Shown: positions 46,102 to 55,727, counted from the first letter of the stretch. The stretch is DNA of 64,000 nucleotides from Limosilactobacillus oris DSM 4864 (GCF_001434465.1 NZ_AZGE01000004.1:28140-92139), one strand, 5' to 3'. A program made the numbers and translations. Notes: generated from the sequence alone by a model not told the origin.

Positions 46102-47352
46102 CTATGACGCCTGCTGGTCCTTTAATACGTACTTAGGCTCGGCGTGGTCAGTAACGCACCGCTTCCCGATTACCACCTTGGCAACGTCTTCACGACTTGG
46201 CAGGTCAAACATCACGTCCTGCATGACCTCTTCAATGATTGACCGGAGTCCCCGGGCTCCGGTATTCCGTTTAATTGCCAGTTCGGCCATCGCGCGCAGG
46301 GCGCCATCAGTAAAACTTAGTTCGCTGCCGTCCAGCTTAATCAGTTCCTGATATTGCTTTACCAGGGCATTCTTCGGCTCTGTTAGGATCCGAATCAGGT
46401 CCTGCTCATCTAACTTCTGCAGGGCCGTCATGACTGGCAACCGACCGATAAACTCAGGAATCAAGCCGAACTTGAGCAGGTCTTCTGGAATCACGTGCTG
46501 TAAAATGTTCTTTTCGGTAATGTTATCCCGTGCGGAGCTGCTGGTGCCAAAACCAATCGTCTTTTCACCAATCCGTTCCTTGACAATATTCTCTATTCCG
46601 TCGAAAGCCCCGCCGACGATAAAGAGGATGTTGCTGGTATCCACCTGGATAAATTCTTGCTGTGGGTGCTTCCGGCCCCCCTGTGGCGGAACGTTAGCAA
46701 CCGTTCCTTCCAGGATCTTCAACAGGGCCTGCTGGACCCCCTCACCAGAAACATCCCGGGTAATTGAAACATTCTCGCTCTTCTTCGCGATCTTATCAAT
46801 TTCGTCAATGTAGATAATTCCCTTTTCAGCCCGTTCCACATCGAAATCCGCCGCCTGGAGCAGCTTTAAGATAATGTTTTCGACGTCTTCGCCGACGTAA
46901 CCGGCTTCAGTCAGGGTCGTGGCGTCGGCGATTGCAAAGGGCACGTTGAGAATCCGGGCAAGCGACTGTGCCAGGTAGGTCTTCCCTGAACCAGTCGGCC
47001 CGATTACAGCAATGTTGCTCTTCTGTAATTCTGTCTCGTCATTCTCCCCCGTCATCATGGCGTTAACCCGCTTATAGTGGTTGTAAACCGCTACCGCCAG
47101 TGTCTTTTTAGCGTCGGCCTGACCGATTACGTAGTCGTCTAGTTCACCAACGATTTCTGCTGGAGTGGGCACGCGGAAGGTTTGCTTAGCACTATCTTCA
47201 GCCAGTTCCTGTTTGATGATCTCCTGGCAGAGGTCAACACATTCATTGCAAATGTAGACCCCGGGACCAGCGACAATCTTTTTCACTTCATCTTGCGACT
47301 TTCCGCAAAACGAACAGTGGATGGTATCCGTTCTCGTGGTATCTTCCAACAT
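46102..47352 (-). CDS. clpX: ATP-dependent Clp protease ATPase subunit ClpX
   Basis: AAA+ unfoldase feeding ClpP. The 416-aa protein has an N-terminal zinc domain (Cys13, Cys16, Cys35, Cys38), Walker A GPTGSGKT (118-125), Walker [12 protein letters not shown], a sensor region and the ClpP-docking loop GF (IGFGTSS). RBS AGAGGAGG stands seven bases before ATG. It follows tig as in B. subtilis. Transcription from tig is interrupted by the hairpin at 47426-47456. Confidence 0.98.
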   Translation of the reverse strand: MLEDTTRTDTIHCSFCGKSQDEVKKIVAGPGVYICNECVDLCQEIIKQELAEDSAKQTFRVPTPAEIVGELDDYVIGQADAKKTLAVAVYNHYKRVNAMMTGENDETELQKSNIAVIGPTGSGKTYLAQSLARILNVPFAIADATTLTEAGYVGEDVENIILKLLQAADFDVERAEKGIIYIDEIDKIAKKSENVSITRDVSGEGVQQALLKILEGTVANVPPQGGRKHPQQEFIQVDTSNILFIVGGAFDGIENIVKERIGEKTIGFGTSSSARDNITEKNILQHVIPEDLLKFGLIPEFIGRLPVMTALQKLDEQDLIRILTEPKNALVKQYQELIKLDGSELSFTDGALRAMAELAIKRNTGARGLRSIIEEVMQDVMFDLPSREDVAKVVIGKRCVTDHAEPKYVLKDQQAS

Positions 47353-47425
47353 TCATGAACCTCCTCTAAACTTATGGAATAATCATACCAGAATTATAGT
47401 CCGAATTCGAATATTCTGTTCTCCA

Positions 47426-47456
47426 ATAAAAAAAGCTCAACCGCGTGATTGAGCTT
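47426..47456 (-). terminator. Terminator after tig
   Basis: Minus strand AAGCTCAA, loop, TTGAGCTT, then TTTTTATT. Confidence 0.85.
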
Positions 47457-47482
47457 CTCTCACTACTAAGACCGACTAAATC

Positions 47483-48799
47483 TTACTTGTCAGCCTTCTT
47501 GTCGTCTGCCTTAACCTGCTTTGCAGAATCAGCAACTAAGTCAACGGCCTTCTTAATCTTGATGTCGTGGCTCAGCATATCCTTAGACAATGCCTTTTCT
47601 ACTGCATCTTCTTCCATGCCGTATTGCTTTGCCAGGTCCTTGATTTCATCCTTGATTTCGTCTTCGCTAGCTTCCAGCTTAGCATCGTCAACAATGGCTT
47701 CCAGAACCAGGTTGGTCTTGACCCGCTGTGCAGCGTCGTTAGCAAATTGCTTCTTCAGGTCATCTTCCTTCGTACCAGTAATTTGGAAGTACATTTGAGG
47801 ACTGATTCCCTGTTGCTGCATCCCAGCTAAGTATTGCTGCATCTGCCGGTTAGTGTCTTCGTCCAGCATTGCTTGTGGGATATCTTCGATTTCAGCGTTA
47901 GCAACTGCCTTTTCGATGGCAGCATCTTCAATAGCGCCCTTGGCTTGGTTGTCCTTTTGTTCTTGCAATTGCTTGCGAGTCTTGTCTTTCAATTCGTCAA
48001 GGGTATCAACATCTTCGTCAACGTCCTTGGCAAAGTCATCGTCAAGCTCTGGCAGTTGCTTTTCCTTGATTTCGTGAACCTTAACCTTGAATAGAGCGTC
48101 CTTACCAGCCAATTCCTTAGCGTGGTAGTCTTCTGGGAAGGTTACCTTAACGTCAACGTCATCACCGGACTTGTGACCAACTAACTGGTCTTCAAAACCG
48201 GGAATGAATGAGCCAGAACCCAGTTCCAATGAGTAGTTGTTAGCGGAACCGCCATCGAACTTTTCGCCATCAACGCTACCTTCGTAGTCGATAACGACAG
48301 TGTCACCATTAGCAGCAGCCTGGTCTTCATCCTTCAAAACTAATTCCGCTTGTTGTTGGCGCTTCTTTTCGATTTCAGAGTCAACGTCAGCATCACTAAC
48401 GGTCGTGTCTTGTTCAGGAACTTCCATTCCCTTGTAGTCACCAAGTTTAACTTCAGGTTCAACCGCAACTTCGGCAGTCAGTGTCCATGGTTGACCCTTT
48501 TCCATGCTCTTAATATCGATACTTGGTTGGTCAACCGGCTTGATTCCAGTTTCCTTAACAGCAGCACTGTAAGCGTCTGGCAAGACCTTGTTTAAAGCAT
48601 CTTGGTAAAGGGATTCTTCACCGTACATTTGGTTGAAGATTTGGCGAGGAACACGGCCCTTCCGGAAACCTGGAACCGTAATCTTCTTCCGGGTTTCGAC
48701 AAAGGCTTCGTCAATTCCCTTCTTAATCGTGTCGACATCAATATCAAACGTTAATGTCCCTTTGCTGGCATCGCTATCGCGTTCCCATTTTGCTGACAT
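47483..48799 (-). CDS. tig: Trigger factor
   Basis: Ribosome-bound chaperone and prolyl isomerase. The protein begins [20 protein letters not shown] and carries the ribosome-docking signature [13 protein letters not shown]. The FKBP-like PPIase domain ([20 protein letters not shown]) and the helical substrate-binding arms follow, ending in a Lys/Asp-rich tail. ATG 48799 (438 aa) follows a GGAGG-type RBS; the longer frame to 48823 starts upstream of that RBS. Own promoter with an unusual direct repeat. Confidence 0.97.
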   Translation of the reverse strand: MSAKWERDSDASKGTLTFDIDVDTIKKGIDEAFVETRKKITVPGFRKGRVPRQIFNQMYGEESLYQDALNKVLPDAYSAAVKETGIKPVDQPSIDIKSMEKGQPWTLTAEVAVEPEVKLGDYKGMEVPEQDTTVSDADVDSEIEKKRQQQAELVLKDEDQAAANGDTVVIDYEGSVDGEKFDGGSANNYSLELGSGSFIPGFEDQLVGHKSGDDVDVKVTFPEDYHAKELAGKDALFKVKVHEIKEKQLPELDDDFAKDVDEDVDTLDELKDKTRKQLQEQKDNQAKGAIEDAAIEKAVANAEIEDIPQAMLDEDTNRQMQQYLAGMQQQGISPQMYFQITGTKEDDLKKQFANDAAQRVKTNLVLEAIVDDAKLEASEDEIKDEIKDLAKQYGMEEDAVEKALSKDMLSHDIKIKKAVDLVADSAKQVKADDKKADK

Positions 48800-48831
48800 T
48801 TTATTTCCTCCAATAACAATCAATTTGATCC

Positions 48832-48880
48832 TTACCTTACAGGCAGGTCTTTACATACTTTATTAGTTTACCTTACAGGC
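48832..48880 (-). repeat. 13-bp direct repeat bracketing the tig transcription start
   Basis: GCCTGTAAGGTAA (minus strand) occurs at 48868-48880, in the promoter spacer up to the -10, and again at 48832-48844, about 36 bp downstream. Perfect match of 13 bases. Confidence 0.75.
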
Positions 48881-48893
48881 CAAGCAATTGCAA
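48865..48893 (-). promoter_or_regulatory. Promoter of tig
   Basis: Minus strand TTGCAA (48888-48893), 17 bp, TAAACT (48865-48870). Confidence 0.65.
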
Positions 48894-48923
48894 CCAATTG
48901 GCGGCTTTCTCCCGGCCCAAATT

Positions 48924-48960
48924 AAAAGAAAAAGAGGCTGGGGATGAGCCCCAACCTCTT
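48924..48960 (-). terminator. Terminator after tuf
   Basis: Minus strand AAGAGG.TGGGG... stem (48932-48943 with 48949-48960), then TTTTTCTTTT. Of the GAGGCTGGG type. Confidence 0.85.
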
Positions 48961-48979
48961 GAATTTGCCTAATTGAAAA

Positions 48980-50170
48980 TTAGTCTAAGACTTCTGATAC
49001 CACACCGGCACCAACAGTGTGTCCACCTTCACGGATGGTGAACTTCAGACCCTTTTCAAGGGCAACTGGCTTTTGTAAGTTAACAGTGAACGTTACGTTA
49101 TCACCAGGCATAACCATTTCTACACCATCTGGCAATTCAATCGTACCAGTAACATCAGTAGTGTGGAAGTAGAATTGTGGACGGTAGTTGGAGAAGAATG
49201 GCGTGTGACGGCCCCCTTCTTCCTTAGTCATAACATAAACTTCACCCTTGAAGTTCTTGTGAGTTTGGATCGAACCTGGTTCAGCAAGAACTTGACCACG
49301 TTGAACTTGGTCGTGAGAAATACCACGAAGAAGAACACCAACGTTGTCCCCGGCTTCACCAAGGTCAAGAGTCTTGTGGAACATTTCCAGACCAGTAACG
49401 GTTGACTTCAGAACATCTTCAGTCAAACCAACGATTTCAACTTCGTCACCAACCTTAACAGTACCACGGTCGATACGACCAGAAGCAACAGTACCACGAC
49501 CAGTGATAGTGAAGACGTCTTCGACAGGCATCATGAATGGCTTGTCAGTAGGACGCTTTGGAGTTGGAATGTAGTCATCAACAACATCCATCAAGTGAAG
49601 GATAACCTTTTCTTGTTCTGGGTCACCTTCAAGAGCCTTGAGGGCGGAACCACGAACAACCGGAATATCGTCACCAGGGAAATCGTATTCGCTAAGAAGG
49701 TCACGTACTTCCATTTCAACCAAGTCAACCAATTCGTCATCGTCAACCAAGTCAGTCTTGTTTAAGAAGACAACGATGTATTGAACACCAACCTGACGAG
49801 CAAGAAGAATGTGTTCACGGGTTTGTGGCATAGGACCATCAGTTGCGGCAACAACCAAGATAGCACCATCCATTTGTGCGGCACCAGTAATCATGTTCTT
49901 AACGTAGTCGGCGTGACCTGGCGCATCGATGTGTGCGTAGTGACGCTTTTCAGTTTCGTATTCAACGTGGGCAGTGTTGATAGTGATACCACGTTCCTTT
50001 TCTTCTGGAGCAGCATCGATATCAGCGTAATCTTCTGCCTTTGCAAGACCCTTAGCTGCCAATACCTTAGTAATAGCAGCAGTCAGAGTAGTCTTCCCAT
50101 GGTCAACGTGGCCAATAGTACCAATGTTTACATGGGGCTTTGTACGTTCATAATGTTCTTTTTCAGCCAT
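48980..50170 (-). CDS. tuf: Elongation factor Tu
   Basis: GTPase delivering aminoacyl-tRNA to the ribosome. The 396-aa protein has [14 protein letters not shown] (G1), [13 protein letters not shown] (G3) and NKTDLVDD (G4), and the three-domain length is normal. Codon use is visibly more restricted than in neighbours, as expected for a highly expressed gene. It stands alone here, not in a str operon: the TPR-like gene upstream and tig downstream have separate signals. A possible -10 TACAAT lies at 50246-50251. Confidence 0.99.
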   Translation of the reverse strand: MAEKEHYERTKPHVNIGTIGHVDHGKTTLTAAITKVLAAKGLAKAEDYADIDAAPEEKERGITINTAHVEYETEKRHYAHIDAPGHADYVKNMITGAAQMDGAILVVAATDGPMPQTREHILLARQVGVQYIVVFLNKTDLVDDDELVDLVEMEVRDLLSEYDFPGDDIPVVRGSALKALEGDPEQEKVILHLMDVVDDYIPTPKRPTDKPFMMPVEDVFTITGRGTVASGRIDRGTVKVGDEVEIVGLTEDVLKSTVTGLEMFHKTLDLGEAGDNVGVLLRGISHDQVQRGQVLAEPGSIQTHKNFKGEVYVMTKEEGGRHTPFFSNYRPQFYFHTTDVTGTIELPDGVEMVMPGDNVTFTVNLQKPVALEKGLKFTIREGGHTVGAGVVSEVLD

Positions 50171-50348
50171 TAATGAAAACCTCCTGATAATTTACAAGTA
50201 TAATGCCAGCCCTTTCATAGAAATGACTGACACACCCTTATAGTTATTGTACTACTTCTTTTCGCCAATTGAAAGCTTTTATATCAAAGGCTTGAAGAAG
50301 AATTCTTAAATATCATATCAACTCTTGCCGCATTTGTAAATAATATTG

Positions 50349-51257
50349 CTAAGGTTTTTCACCTAAATCATCAATTACCTGCCCCAGTTGACGTTGAACC
50401 GCCAGAATGGCTGGCTGCGCCTCAGAAGCCGCTCCGCGAATCCGGCCAATCAGACAGTTGACCCAACCAGCAGGATCAGTCACCTTTTCCTCAATCAGCG
50501 GGTACAACAACATCAGCTGCATTTGCAGCTCCTGACCAGCCAATTGGTATTCACTGGGGTTGTGGTTGGCAAGACGGTCTGCTAGTTCCCGGTGCAATTC
50601 CTGGACAACCGGAAGCTCTTCAATTGCGGATAATTTTGCCGGATTAATGGTGTATTCCCGTGCATCCAACCACCGAAGCGCCATCTGCTGGTCAACCCCT
50701 AATTGACGAAGGGTATCCACCAGGGCCGCCTTGATCAGCTGGTGGGCATACGGGTCCCGGAGCAAAAACTGTGCTCCCGTTAGGTACTCTTTTAACGGTA
50801 GCTGTCGGGCAGCTCCCAACCGCTCCTGCTGCTCATTCAGTGGGCAGTCACCAAGGTGGTAAAAGGACCGGAGCGCGGTCTGAATTGTTGTCTGAAATTT
50901 TTCTTCGGCCGTCTGCTCAGCTTCAGCAATCAGCGTTTCAAACTCATCCTGCCAGTCCAGCGGCAGATCCGTAATAAAAAGACGGGCGGCGATATAGGAT
51001 TGGTTGTGCAAAAGAAGGTGGACTGCTAACCGGGCATGTCCCTTATCTCCAGTAAAGACTTCCGCCTGTTCCGCGAAGTAAACAAATGCCCGTGCGTATT
51101 GTTTAGCACGGTAAAGTGCTAGGACCAGTGCCTTTGTCACGTCATCACTAGGCTGTTCATCGATCAGGTCTTCGAGCAGGCTGCTCGCTTCTAGCCACTT
51201 CTCATCCGTCATTAATTGGAGCGCTTTTTGGTAGCGTTCTTCTTGTTCATTATTCAT
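50349..51257 (-). CDS. Uncharacterised TPR-like helical-repeat protein
   Basis: A 302-aa soluble, Leu/Gln/Glu-rich, all-helical protein. The N-terminal third has TPR-type helices (QKALQLMTDEKWLEASSLLEDLIDEQPSD; VLALYRAKQYARAFVYFAEQ), and the rest lacks recognised motifs. ATG 51257 (MNNEQEERYQKALQL) follows AAGGAAAA; the upstream extension overlaps that RBS. It lies 64 bp after the RNase J gene and may be co-transcribed with it, though the link is only positional. Probably a protein-interaction scaffold; function unknown. Confidence 0.85.
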   Translation of the reverse strand: MNNEQEERYQKALQLMTDEKWLEASSLLEDLIDEQPSDDVTKALVLALYRAKQYARAFVYFAEQAEVFTGDKGHARLAVHLLLHNQSYIAARLFITDLPLDWQDEFETLIAEAEQTAEEKFQTTIQTALRSFYHLGDCPLNEQQERLGAARQLPLKEYLTGAQFLLRDPYAHQLIKAALVDTLRQLGVDQQMALRWLDAREYTINPAKLSAIEELPVVQELHRELADRLANHNPSEYQLAGQELQMQLMLLYPLIEEKVTDPAGWVNCLIGRIRGAASEAQPAILAVQRQLGQVIDDLGEKP

Positions 51258-51321
51258 ATTAATTTTCCTTTTAGATACAGAGTGGGGTTGTGGCATCCCT
51301 GCCAACAGCCCCACTACTCAA

Positions 51322-53115
51322 CTAGTTACTTTGTTTACTTTTTTCTGCTTGGCGTTTGCGCCCCCGACCACGGCCATGACCGTGATGGGCTTCCTTTTTG
51401 TGACTACCGCTATCTTTTTTCGCCTCGCCCTTGTTTTTGGTCTTCTTCTTGGCGTGCTGGTTAATTTCCATAATCACCGGCAAAATAACGGGATGGCGCT
51501 TAGTTTGGTCAAATAAGAACCGGTTCAGTTTCTCACGAACATCCTGCTTGAGGTGTCCCCAGTCAAATTCCTTTTGATCAAGGTTATCCTGGACCACCTT
51601 TTCTACCAGGTCAGCACTCTGCTTCATCAGCTGATGGTTAGTTTTGACAAAGACGAAGCCCCGCGAGGTGATTTGGGGACGGGCAACGATTTTCTTCTTT
51701 TTCCGGTCAATCGTTGCAACGACAACAAAAATTCCATCTTCAGACAGGACCCGCCGGTCACGAAGCACAATATTTCCGATGTCGCCAATACCGGTTCCGT
51801 CAATCATCGTGTTGCCAACATCCAGGTGTTCCCCAACGTGGAGTTCACCTTGGTCGTATGTCAGCACGTCACCCTTATTCGTTAGGAAAATCCGGTCAGG
51901 TGCAATTCCGACCTCTTCTGCTAACTCCGCGTGACGATCCAGTAACCGGTATTCACCCTGGATAGGAATAAAGTACTGCGGCTTCATGAAATTAAGCATC
52001 AGCTGCTGGTCATTCTGGTTAGCATGACCGGACGGGTTAAGGTCATCGGAAATAAACTTCACCTCAGCTCCGGTCCGGTAGATAATATCCTTCGTCTTTT
52101 GAACTTCGGTTTCCTGGGCATATGAAGGGGTAGTAGTAACGAATACCAGGTCCTGATCACTGAGCTTAATCTTCGGGTTGTCACCGTTAGCGATTTGTTG
52201 CAGAGACTTGATAGGTTCCCCCATCTTCCCCGTTTCCAGAATTACCACCTGCTTAGGGTCCAGATTATCGGCTTCCTTCAGGCTAATCAGGATGTCCTGA
52301 GGCATCTTTAGTTTACCTAGCTCCATGGCGGTGTTGATAATCTGTTCGATATCACTGCCGGAGAGAACAATCTTCCGGTCTACCGCCACGGCCGCATCGA
52401 TGATTTGCTGCACCCGCATGATGTTTGAGGCCACACTCGCCACGATGATCCGGCCATCTTGGTACTTGAACGTTTCCTTGATGTATTCGCCAATATCCTT
52501 TTCCCGTGAGGAAGCACCAGTAATTCCAGCACCAGCAGAATCACTCAGCAGTGCCAGTACTCCTTGCGAGCCGATTTCAGCAAGCCGGGCTAAGTCTGTT
52601 TGGTAACCCTTGGTAGCCGTTTGGTCGAACTTGAAATCACCGGTGTAAACAATGTTGCCTTCCGCGGTTTCAAGAACAATTCCCAGAGTTTCCGGAATCG
52701 TGTGCGTGGTCTGGAAGAACGAAACGGTGACGTCATTAAAGTCAATCGCGGTCCCCGCATCAACAACGTGGAAGTCATTAAATTTCTTAACTTCCTTGTG
52801 CTTCTTAACCGCCAGTTTAGCCAGGGCAATCGTCATTTCACTTCCAAAGACGGGAACATTAAAGTCCATCAAAAAGTATGGCAATGCACCAATTGAGTCG
52901 GCATGCCCGTGGGTAAGAAAGACCCCGACAATTTTATCCTTCCGGTCACGCAGGTATTCCCAGTCCGGAATTACCACATCGATTCCCATCAACTCATTTT
53001 CTGGGTACTTCAAACCGGTATCCAGGATAAAAATCTGGTCGTCGACTTCCACTGCGTACATATTTTTGCCATTTTCGCGAACCCCGCCAAACGGGATAAT
53101 CTTTATTTTGCTCAT
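51322..53115 (-). CDS. rnjB: Ribonuclease J, probably J2 type
   Basis: Beta-CASP metallo-beta-lactamase RNase of RNA turnover. In this 597-aa protein the metal motif reads THGHADSIG (H69, H71, D73, S74), so the usual final His of HxHxDH is Ser. The C-terminal metal His of the J1-type VHGEYR block is Gln (PIQGEYR). This is the pattern of a weakly active J2 partner of J1. Beta-CASP region, C-terminal domain and a basic His/Lys/Arg-rich tail of about 40 residues follow. It lies next to rpsO, as in other lactobacilli. Confidence 0.92.
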   Translation of the reverse strand: MSKIKIIPFGGVRENGKNMYAVEVDDQIFILDTGLKYPENELMGIDVVIPDWEYLRDRKDKIVGVFLTHGHADSIGALPYFLMDFNVPVFGSEMTIALAKLAVKKHKEVKKFNDFHVVDAGTAIDFNDVTVSFFQTTHTIPETLGIVLETAEGNIVYTGDFKFDQTATKGYQTDLARLAEIGSQGVLALLSDSAGAGITGASSREKDIGEYIKETFKYQDGRIIVASVASNIMRVQQIIDAAVAVDRKIVLSGSDIEQIINTAMELGKLKMPQDILISLKEADNLDPKQVVILETGKMGEPIKSLQQIANGDNPKIKLSDQDLVFVTTTPSYAQETEVQKTKDIIYRTGAEVKFISDDLNPSGHANQNDQQLMLNFMKPQYFIPIQGEYRLLDRHAELAEEVGIAPDRIFLTNKGDVLTYDQGELHVGEHLDVGNTMIDGTGIGDIGNIVLRDRRVLSEDGIFVVVATIDRKKKKIVARPQITSRGFVFVKTNHQLMKQSADLVEKVVQDNLDQKEFDWGHLKQDVREKLNRFLFDQTKRHPVILPVIMEINQHAKKKTKNKGEAKKDSGSHKKEAHHGHGRGRGRKRQAEKSKQSN

Positions 53116-53257
53116 TAGATTGGCTCCTTTATTTTAAGTTGATTTCTCTGTATTGCTATTCGTTTGCTCAGAGAATTTATTCGTTCATAAATAGCTATTA
53201 ATATCTTACCACATTCGCTCTTCACAATGGAAATCAAACATTTTAAAAACAAAGAGA

Positions 53258-53368
53258 GTGCGAAATAACCTTCTCGACAGGGCGTATGGCTAACCTAGAA
53301 CGATAGGTGGCACGGCACGGGCCGGCTAGCGTTCGTAGTTAGACACTAGCCCTGTGGTTATTTCGCAC
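53258..53368. repeat. 111-bp fold-back element (family C)
   Basis: GTGCGAAATAACC (53258-53270) pairs with GGTTATTTCGCAC (53356-53368). After a six-base bulge ACAGGGC (53277-53283) pairs with GCCCTGT (53349-53355), and further in CTAAC..GAACG partly pairs with CGTTC..GTTAG. It has MITE-like architecture without an ORF. A degenerate half copy is at 54570-54599. Confidence 0.75.
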
Positions 53369-53499
53369 GTTATCTTTATAATAGTTAAGGACTAGCAAGA
53401 GGCTTGCTACGCGTTGGCAAAGGTAGTGCCACGAACCAGCCGGCCTAACTTTGGCTCACGCACTGAGAGCCGCCGTGAAACAGTCTTAACGGGCTCCCC

Positions 53500-53554
53500 G
53501 GCCCCTGATCCATTTTTAAACAATAAAAGGCCGGGGGATTTCCCCAGCCTCTTT
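53500..53554 (-). terminator. rpsO terminator within a family A-like element
   Basis: Minus strand AAAGAGGCTGGGG, loop AAAT, CCCCCGGCCTTTTATTGTTTAAAAATGG. Hairpin plus TTTAAA block as in family A. Confidence 0.75.
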
Positions 53555-53566
53555 GCGGAAATAAAA

Positions 53567-53836
53567 TTACCGCCGTAATCCTAATTCCTTAATCAATTCA
53601 CGGTAAGCAGGAAGGTCAGTGCGCCGCAGGTAAGCCAAGAGGTTCCGCCGGTGACCAATCTTCTTCATCAAACCACGTTGTGAGTGGTAATCATGCTTGT
53701 GCGTGCGAAGGTGTTCGTTCAGTTCGTTAATGTCAGCAGTTAATACAGCGACTTGAACTTGAGTAGAACCAGTGTCACCTTCGTGAGTTGCGAATTGCTT
53801 AATGATTTGATCTTTACGTTCTTTTGAAAGAGCCAT
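53567..53836 (-). CDS. rpsO: 30S ribosomal protein S15
   Basis: Primary 16S rRNA-binding protein. The 89-aa protein begins [32 protein letters not shown] and has the signature [31 protein letters not shown] 53836 is the family start; the frame further up contains the RBS. A promoter and a structured leader precede it. Downstream lie family A and C elements. Confidence 0.99.
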   Translation of the reverse strand: MALSKERKDQIIKQFATHEGDTGSTQVQVAVLTADINELNEHLRTHKHDYHSQRGLMKKIGHRRNLLAYLRRTDLPAYRELIKELGLRR

Positions 53837-53936
53837 GATCAATTTCCCACCTTTCAATTAATAAGTCTGCCTAGTTCTAAGTATGGCGTCGGTGAGGATC
53901 GCCAAACTGAGAAGAGGCACCGTCGCACTTGCGACC
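53837..53936 (-). promoter_or_regulatory. Structured leader of rpsO (possible S15 autoregulatory element)
   Basis: The approximately 100-nt leader can form hairpin GTCGC-AAGT-GCGAC (53922-53935). A second stem then forms, CGGTGCC...GGC...CACCG. S15 leaders that mimic its rRNA site are known in Firmicutes; this one was not matched to a model. Confidence 0.5.
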
Positions 53937-53942
53937 TTTAAT

Positions 53943-53971
53943 AATATAAGGTATTTCAACTCATTTTGCAA
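53943..53971 (-). promoter_or_regulatory. Promoter of rpsO
   Basis: Minus strand TTGCAA (53966-53971), 17 bp, TATATT (53943-53948). Confidence 0.8.
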
Positions 53972-54009
53972 CTCTTTCCCGTCCCGAAAATCCTATTACC
54001 GTGAAACTA

Positions 54010-54038
54010 TTGCAATGCTGGCCAGTCTTTTGTATAAT
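54010..54038 (+). promoter_or_regulatory. Promoter of rpsT
   Basis: TTGCAA (54010-54015), 17 bp, TATAAT (54033-54038). Divergent from the rpsO promoter by about 40 bp. Confidence 0.85.
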
Positions 54039-54092
54039 GACAAATGTTGAAAATTCTGGTCAACTGAATACCGGATAACGGAGGTGAAAGTT

Positions 54093-54347
54093 ATGCCAAT
54101 CATCAAATCAGCGATCGAACGTGTTAAGACTAGTGCAAAGGCCGAAGCACGGAACGCTTCCCAATTAAGTCACATGCGGACTGCAATCAAGAAGTTCGAC
54201 AAGGCTAAGCTTGCTGGTGAAGGCGACCTTGAAAAGTTATACAAGGATGCTATTTCAGCAATCGACCGTGCCCACTCAAAGGGTCTTATCAAGGCTAATA
54301 AAGCAGCACGGGATAAGTCTCGTCTGTCAGCTCGTTACCACAAGTAA
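54093..54347 (+). CDS. rpsT: 30S ribosomal protein S20
   Basis: Primary 16S rRNA-binding protein. The 84-aa, Lys/Ala-rich helical protein begins [21 protein letters not shown] and ends [13 protein letters not shown] 54093 follows GGAGGTG; the GTG at 54084 lies inside the RBS and is rejected. Divergent from rpsO and convergent with holA, a conserved neighbourhood. Strong promoter and terminator. Confidence 0.98.
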   Translation: MPIIKSAIERVKTSAKAEARNASQLSHMRTAIKKFDKAKLAGEGDLEKLYKDAISAIDRAHSKGLIKANKAARDKSRLSARYHK

Positions 54348-54359
54348 TGAGGTTCAAGG

Positions 54360-54386
54360 AGGCAACTTATCCTAGTTGCCTTTTTT
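54360..54386 (+). terminator. Terminator of rpsT
   Basis: AGGCAACT pairs with AGTTGCCT around a six-base loop, followed by TTTTTC. Confidence 0.9.
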
Positions 54387-54406
54387 CTTTCTTACAAACA
54401 TACAAA

Positions 54407-54481
54407 AAGAGGCTGGGAAGCAATTCCCAGCCTCTTCGTTATTTTAAAGCTAATGCTGTCGCAAGCCAGTAGCTGGCTAGC
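54407..54481 (-). repeat. Intergenic repeat family A, inverted copy downstream of rpsT
   Basis: A perfect 13-bp stem AAGAGGCTGGGAA / TTCCCAGCCTCTT with a GCAA loop (54407-54436). It is followed by CGTTATTTTAAAGCTAATGC, GTCGC and CCAGTAGCTGGCTAGC. The reverse complement matches the block order of 17447-17533. Confidence 0.75.
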
Positions 54482-54704
54482 AAGATGATTGTAGTTGGCC
54501 ATGCCGCTTTATCAACATCTGACCTGCCAGCTACCTACTGTGTTGATTTTCAGCCGCTTACTACTGTGATAATGTGCAAAATAACCATAGGCTAGTAATC
54601 CGCCTTATCGGGATGGCTGCTTCTCACTATTTCAAATCGTCTGGCAAGTCCCGCACTATCGAATCAGCAATGTTCTCCCTTGCCAGGCCCCTCACGTGAA
54701 AGCC

Positions 54705-55727
54705 TCACCTTTGCCGAGCATATTGGAGCATAAACAGTTGAAAAAGCAACTCTGGATCCCGTTGGGTCGTTTTGAGGTTTTGCTCGATTTTGACCAACCC
54801 GAGATACGCGTTTGCCAACCGCTCAAGGGAAAATTGGCGAACTGTTCGGAGTCCCAGCTTGACCCGGTAAGGGTGAACGTTAAGTCTACTAGCAATACTC
54901 CCCTGACTCAGGCCATGGTTAACCAGTACTTTTAACTGGATTAATAAGCGAAACTGGCTCACGAGAACTGCATTAATCTGCAAAGGCTGCTTTTGACTAG
55001 CAAGCAGCTGTTGGTAGAGTTCTAACGACCGTGGCTGGTCTCTTCGGAGAACTGCGGTCACCAAGTCGAACACGTTGTCATCCAATGACTGCGGCACCAA
55101 TGCTTGAACCATTGGTGCGGTAATATGCTTATCCTGGTAAGCCAAAATCTCCAGTTTAGCCACGTTAGCGACCATTAACCCGTAATCAGCATTTGTCCGC
55201 TGAACCAACAATTCAAGAGCTGCATCGTCAATAGTAAACCCGGCTTGGCGCAACTGTCCTTCAACCTGCTGACGGGCACTGCGTTCATCCAAGGGGGCCG
55301 CACTGACATTCACCGCCACCTTTTTCAGTTCCTTAACAAGTTTTTTTCGCCCGTCCAGTTTCTCATACGGAGCGAGAAAAACAAGCGTGGTTGTTGGTTC
55401 CGGATGGTGGAGATATTTAATCACTGCCGATAAATCATGGTCTACCTTCCCACCCCTTTTTTCATTTGTTAGAAAATAAGGTTTGTTAATGATTACAAGC
55501 CGGCGTTCACCAAAAAACGGTGCTGACACTGCATCGTCCAGTGCACTCGCAACTGGGGTGACTTCCATATCATAGCGGCCGACGTTCATGACCTGCTGCT
55601 CTTCAGGAATCAATGACAAAAAAGCGGTCAGCGCCTTTCCCTGTAGTACCTGCTGGGTGCCGAGCACCAGGTATACCAGCGCCGGCGTTTTTTCTTTTAG
55701 TTGTTTAACGAGTTCGGTAACATCCAC
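54705..55727 (-). CDS. holA: DNA polymerase III subunit delta
   Basis: Clamp-loader subunit that opens the sliding clamp. The 340-aa protein has the AAA+-like fold without a working Walker A (LVYLVLGTQQVLQGKALTAF). FGERRLVIINKPYFL and LVFLAPYEKLDGRKKLVKEL follow, then a helical collar domain (SLERLANAYLGLVKIEQNLKT). It overlaps the comEC 3' end by 31 bp and faces rpsT, as in most Bacilli. Confidence 0.95.
   Translation of the reverse strand: MDVTELVKQLKEKTPALVYLVLGTQQVLQGKALTAFLSLIPEEQQVMNVGRYDMEVTPVASALDDAVSAPFFGERRLVIINKPYFLTNEKRGGKVDHDLSAVIKYLHHPEPTTTLVFLAPYEKLDGRKKLVKELKKVAVNVSAAPLDERSARQQVEGQLRQAGFTIDDAALELLVQRTNADYGLMVANVAKLEILAYQDKHITAPMVQALVPQSLDDNVFDLVTAVLRRDQPRSLELYQQLLASQKQPLQINAVLVSQFRLLIQLKVLVNHGLSQGSIASRLNVHPYRVKLGLRTVRQFSLERLANAYLGLVKIEQNLKTTQRDPELLFQLFMLQYARQR

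Larger units (their letters stand above)
53116..53566. other. 451-bp intergenic region between rnjB and rpsO
   Basis: No gene is seen. From left to right: the rnjB promoter zone (a TG-extended TAAGAT near 53200), the 111-bp fold-back element (53258-53368), a stretch with GC-rich segments and CTAGCAAG, and the rpsO terminator of the family A type. Confidence 0.7.
54348..54704. other. 357-bp intergenic region between rpsT and holA
   Basis: No gene is seen. It contains the rpsT terminator, a family A copy (54407-54481), AT/GC-mixed sequence with CTGCCAGCTAC, a degenerate half of element C (54570-54599) and unassigned sequence up to the holA stop. Confidence 0.7.

Noticed and set aside
54696..54935. 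Plus-strand 79-codon frame at the holA 3' end
   Set aside because: Antisense to holA coding sequence and without family features.
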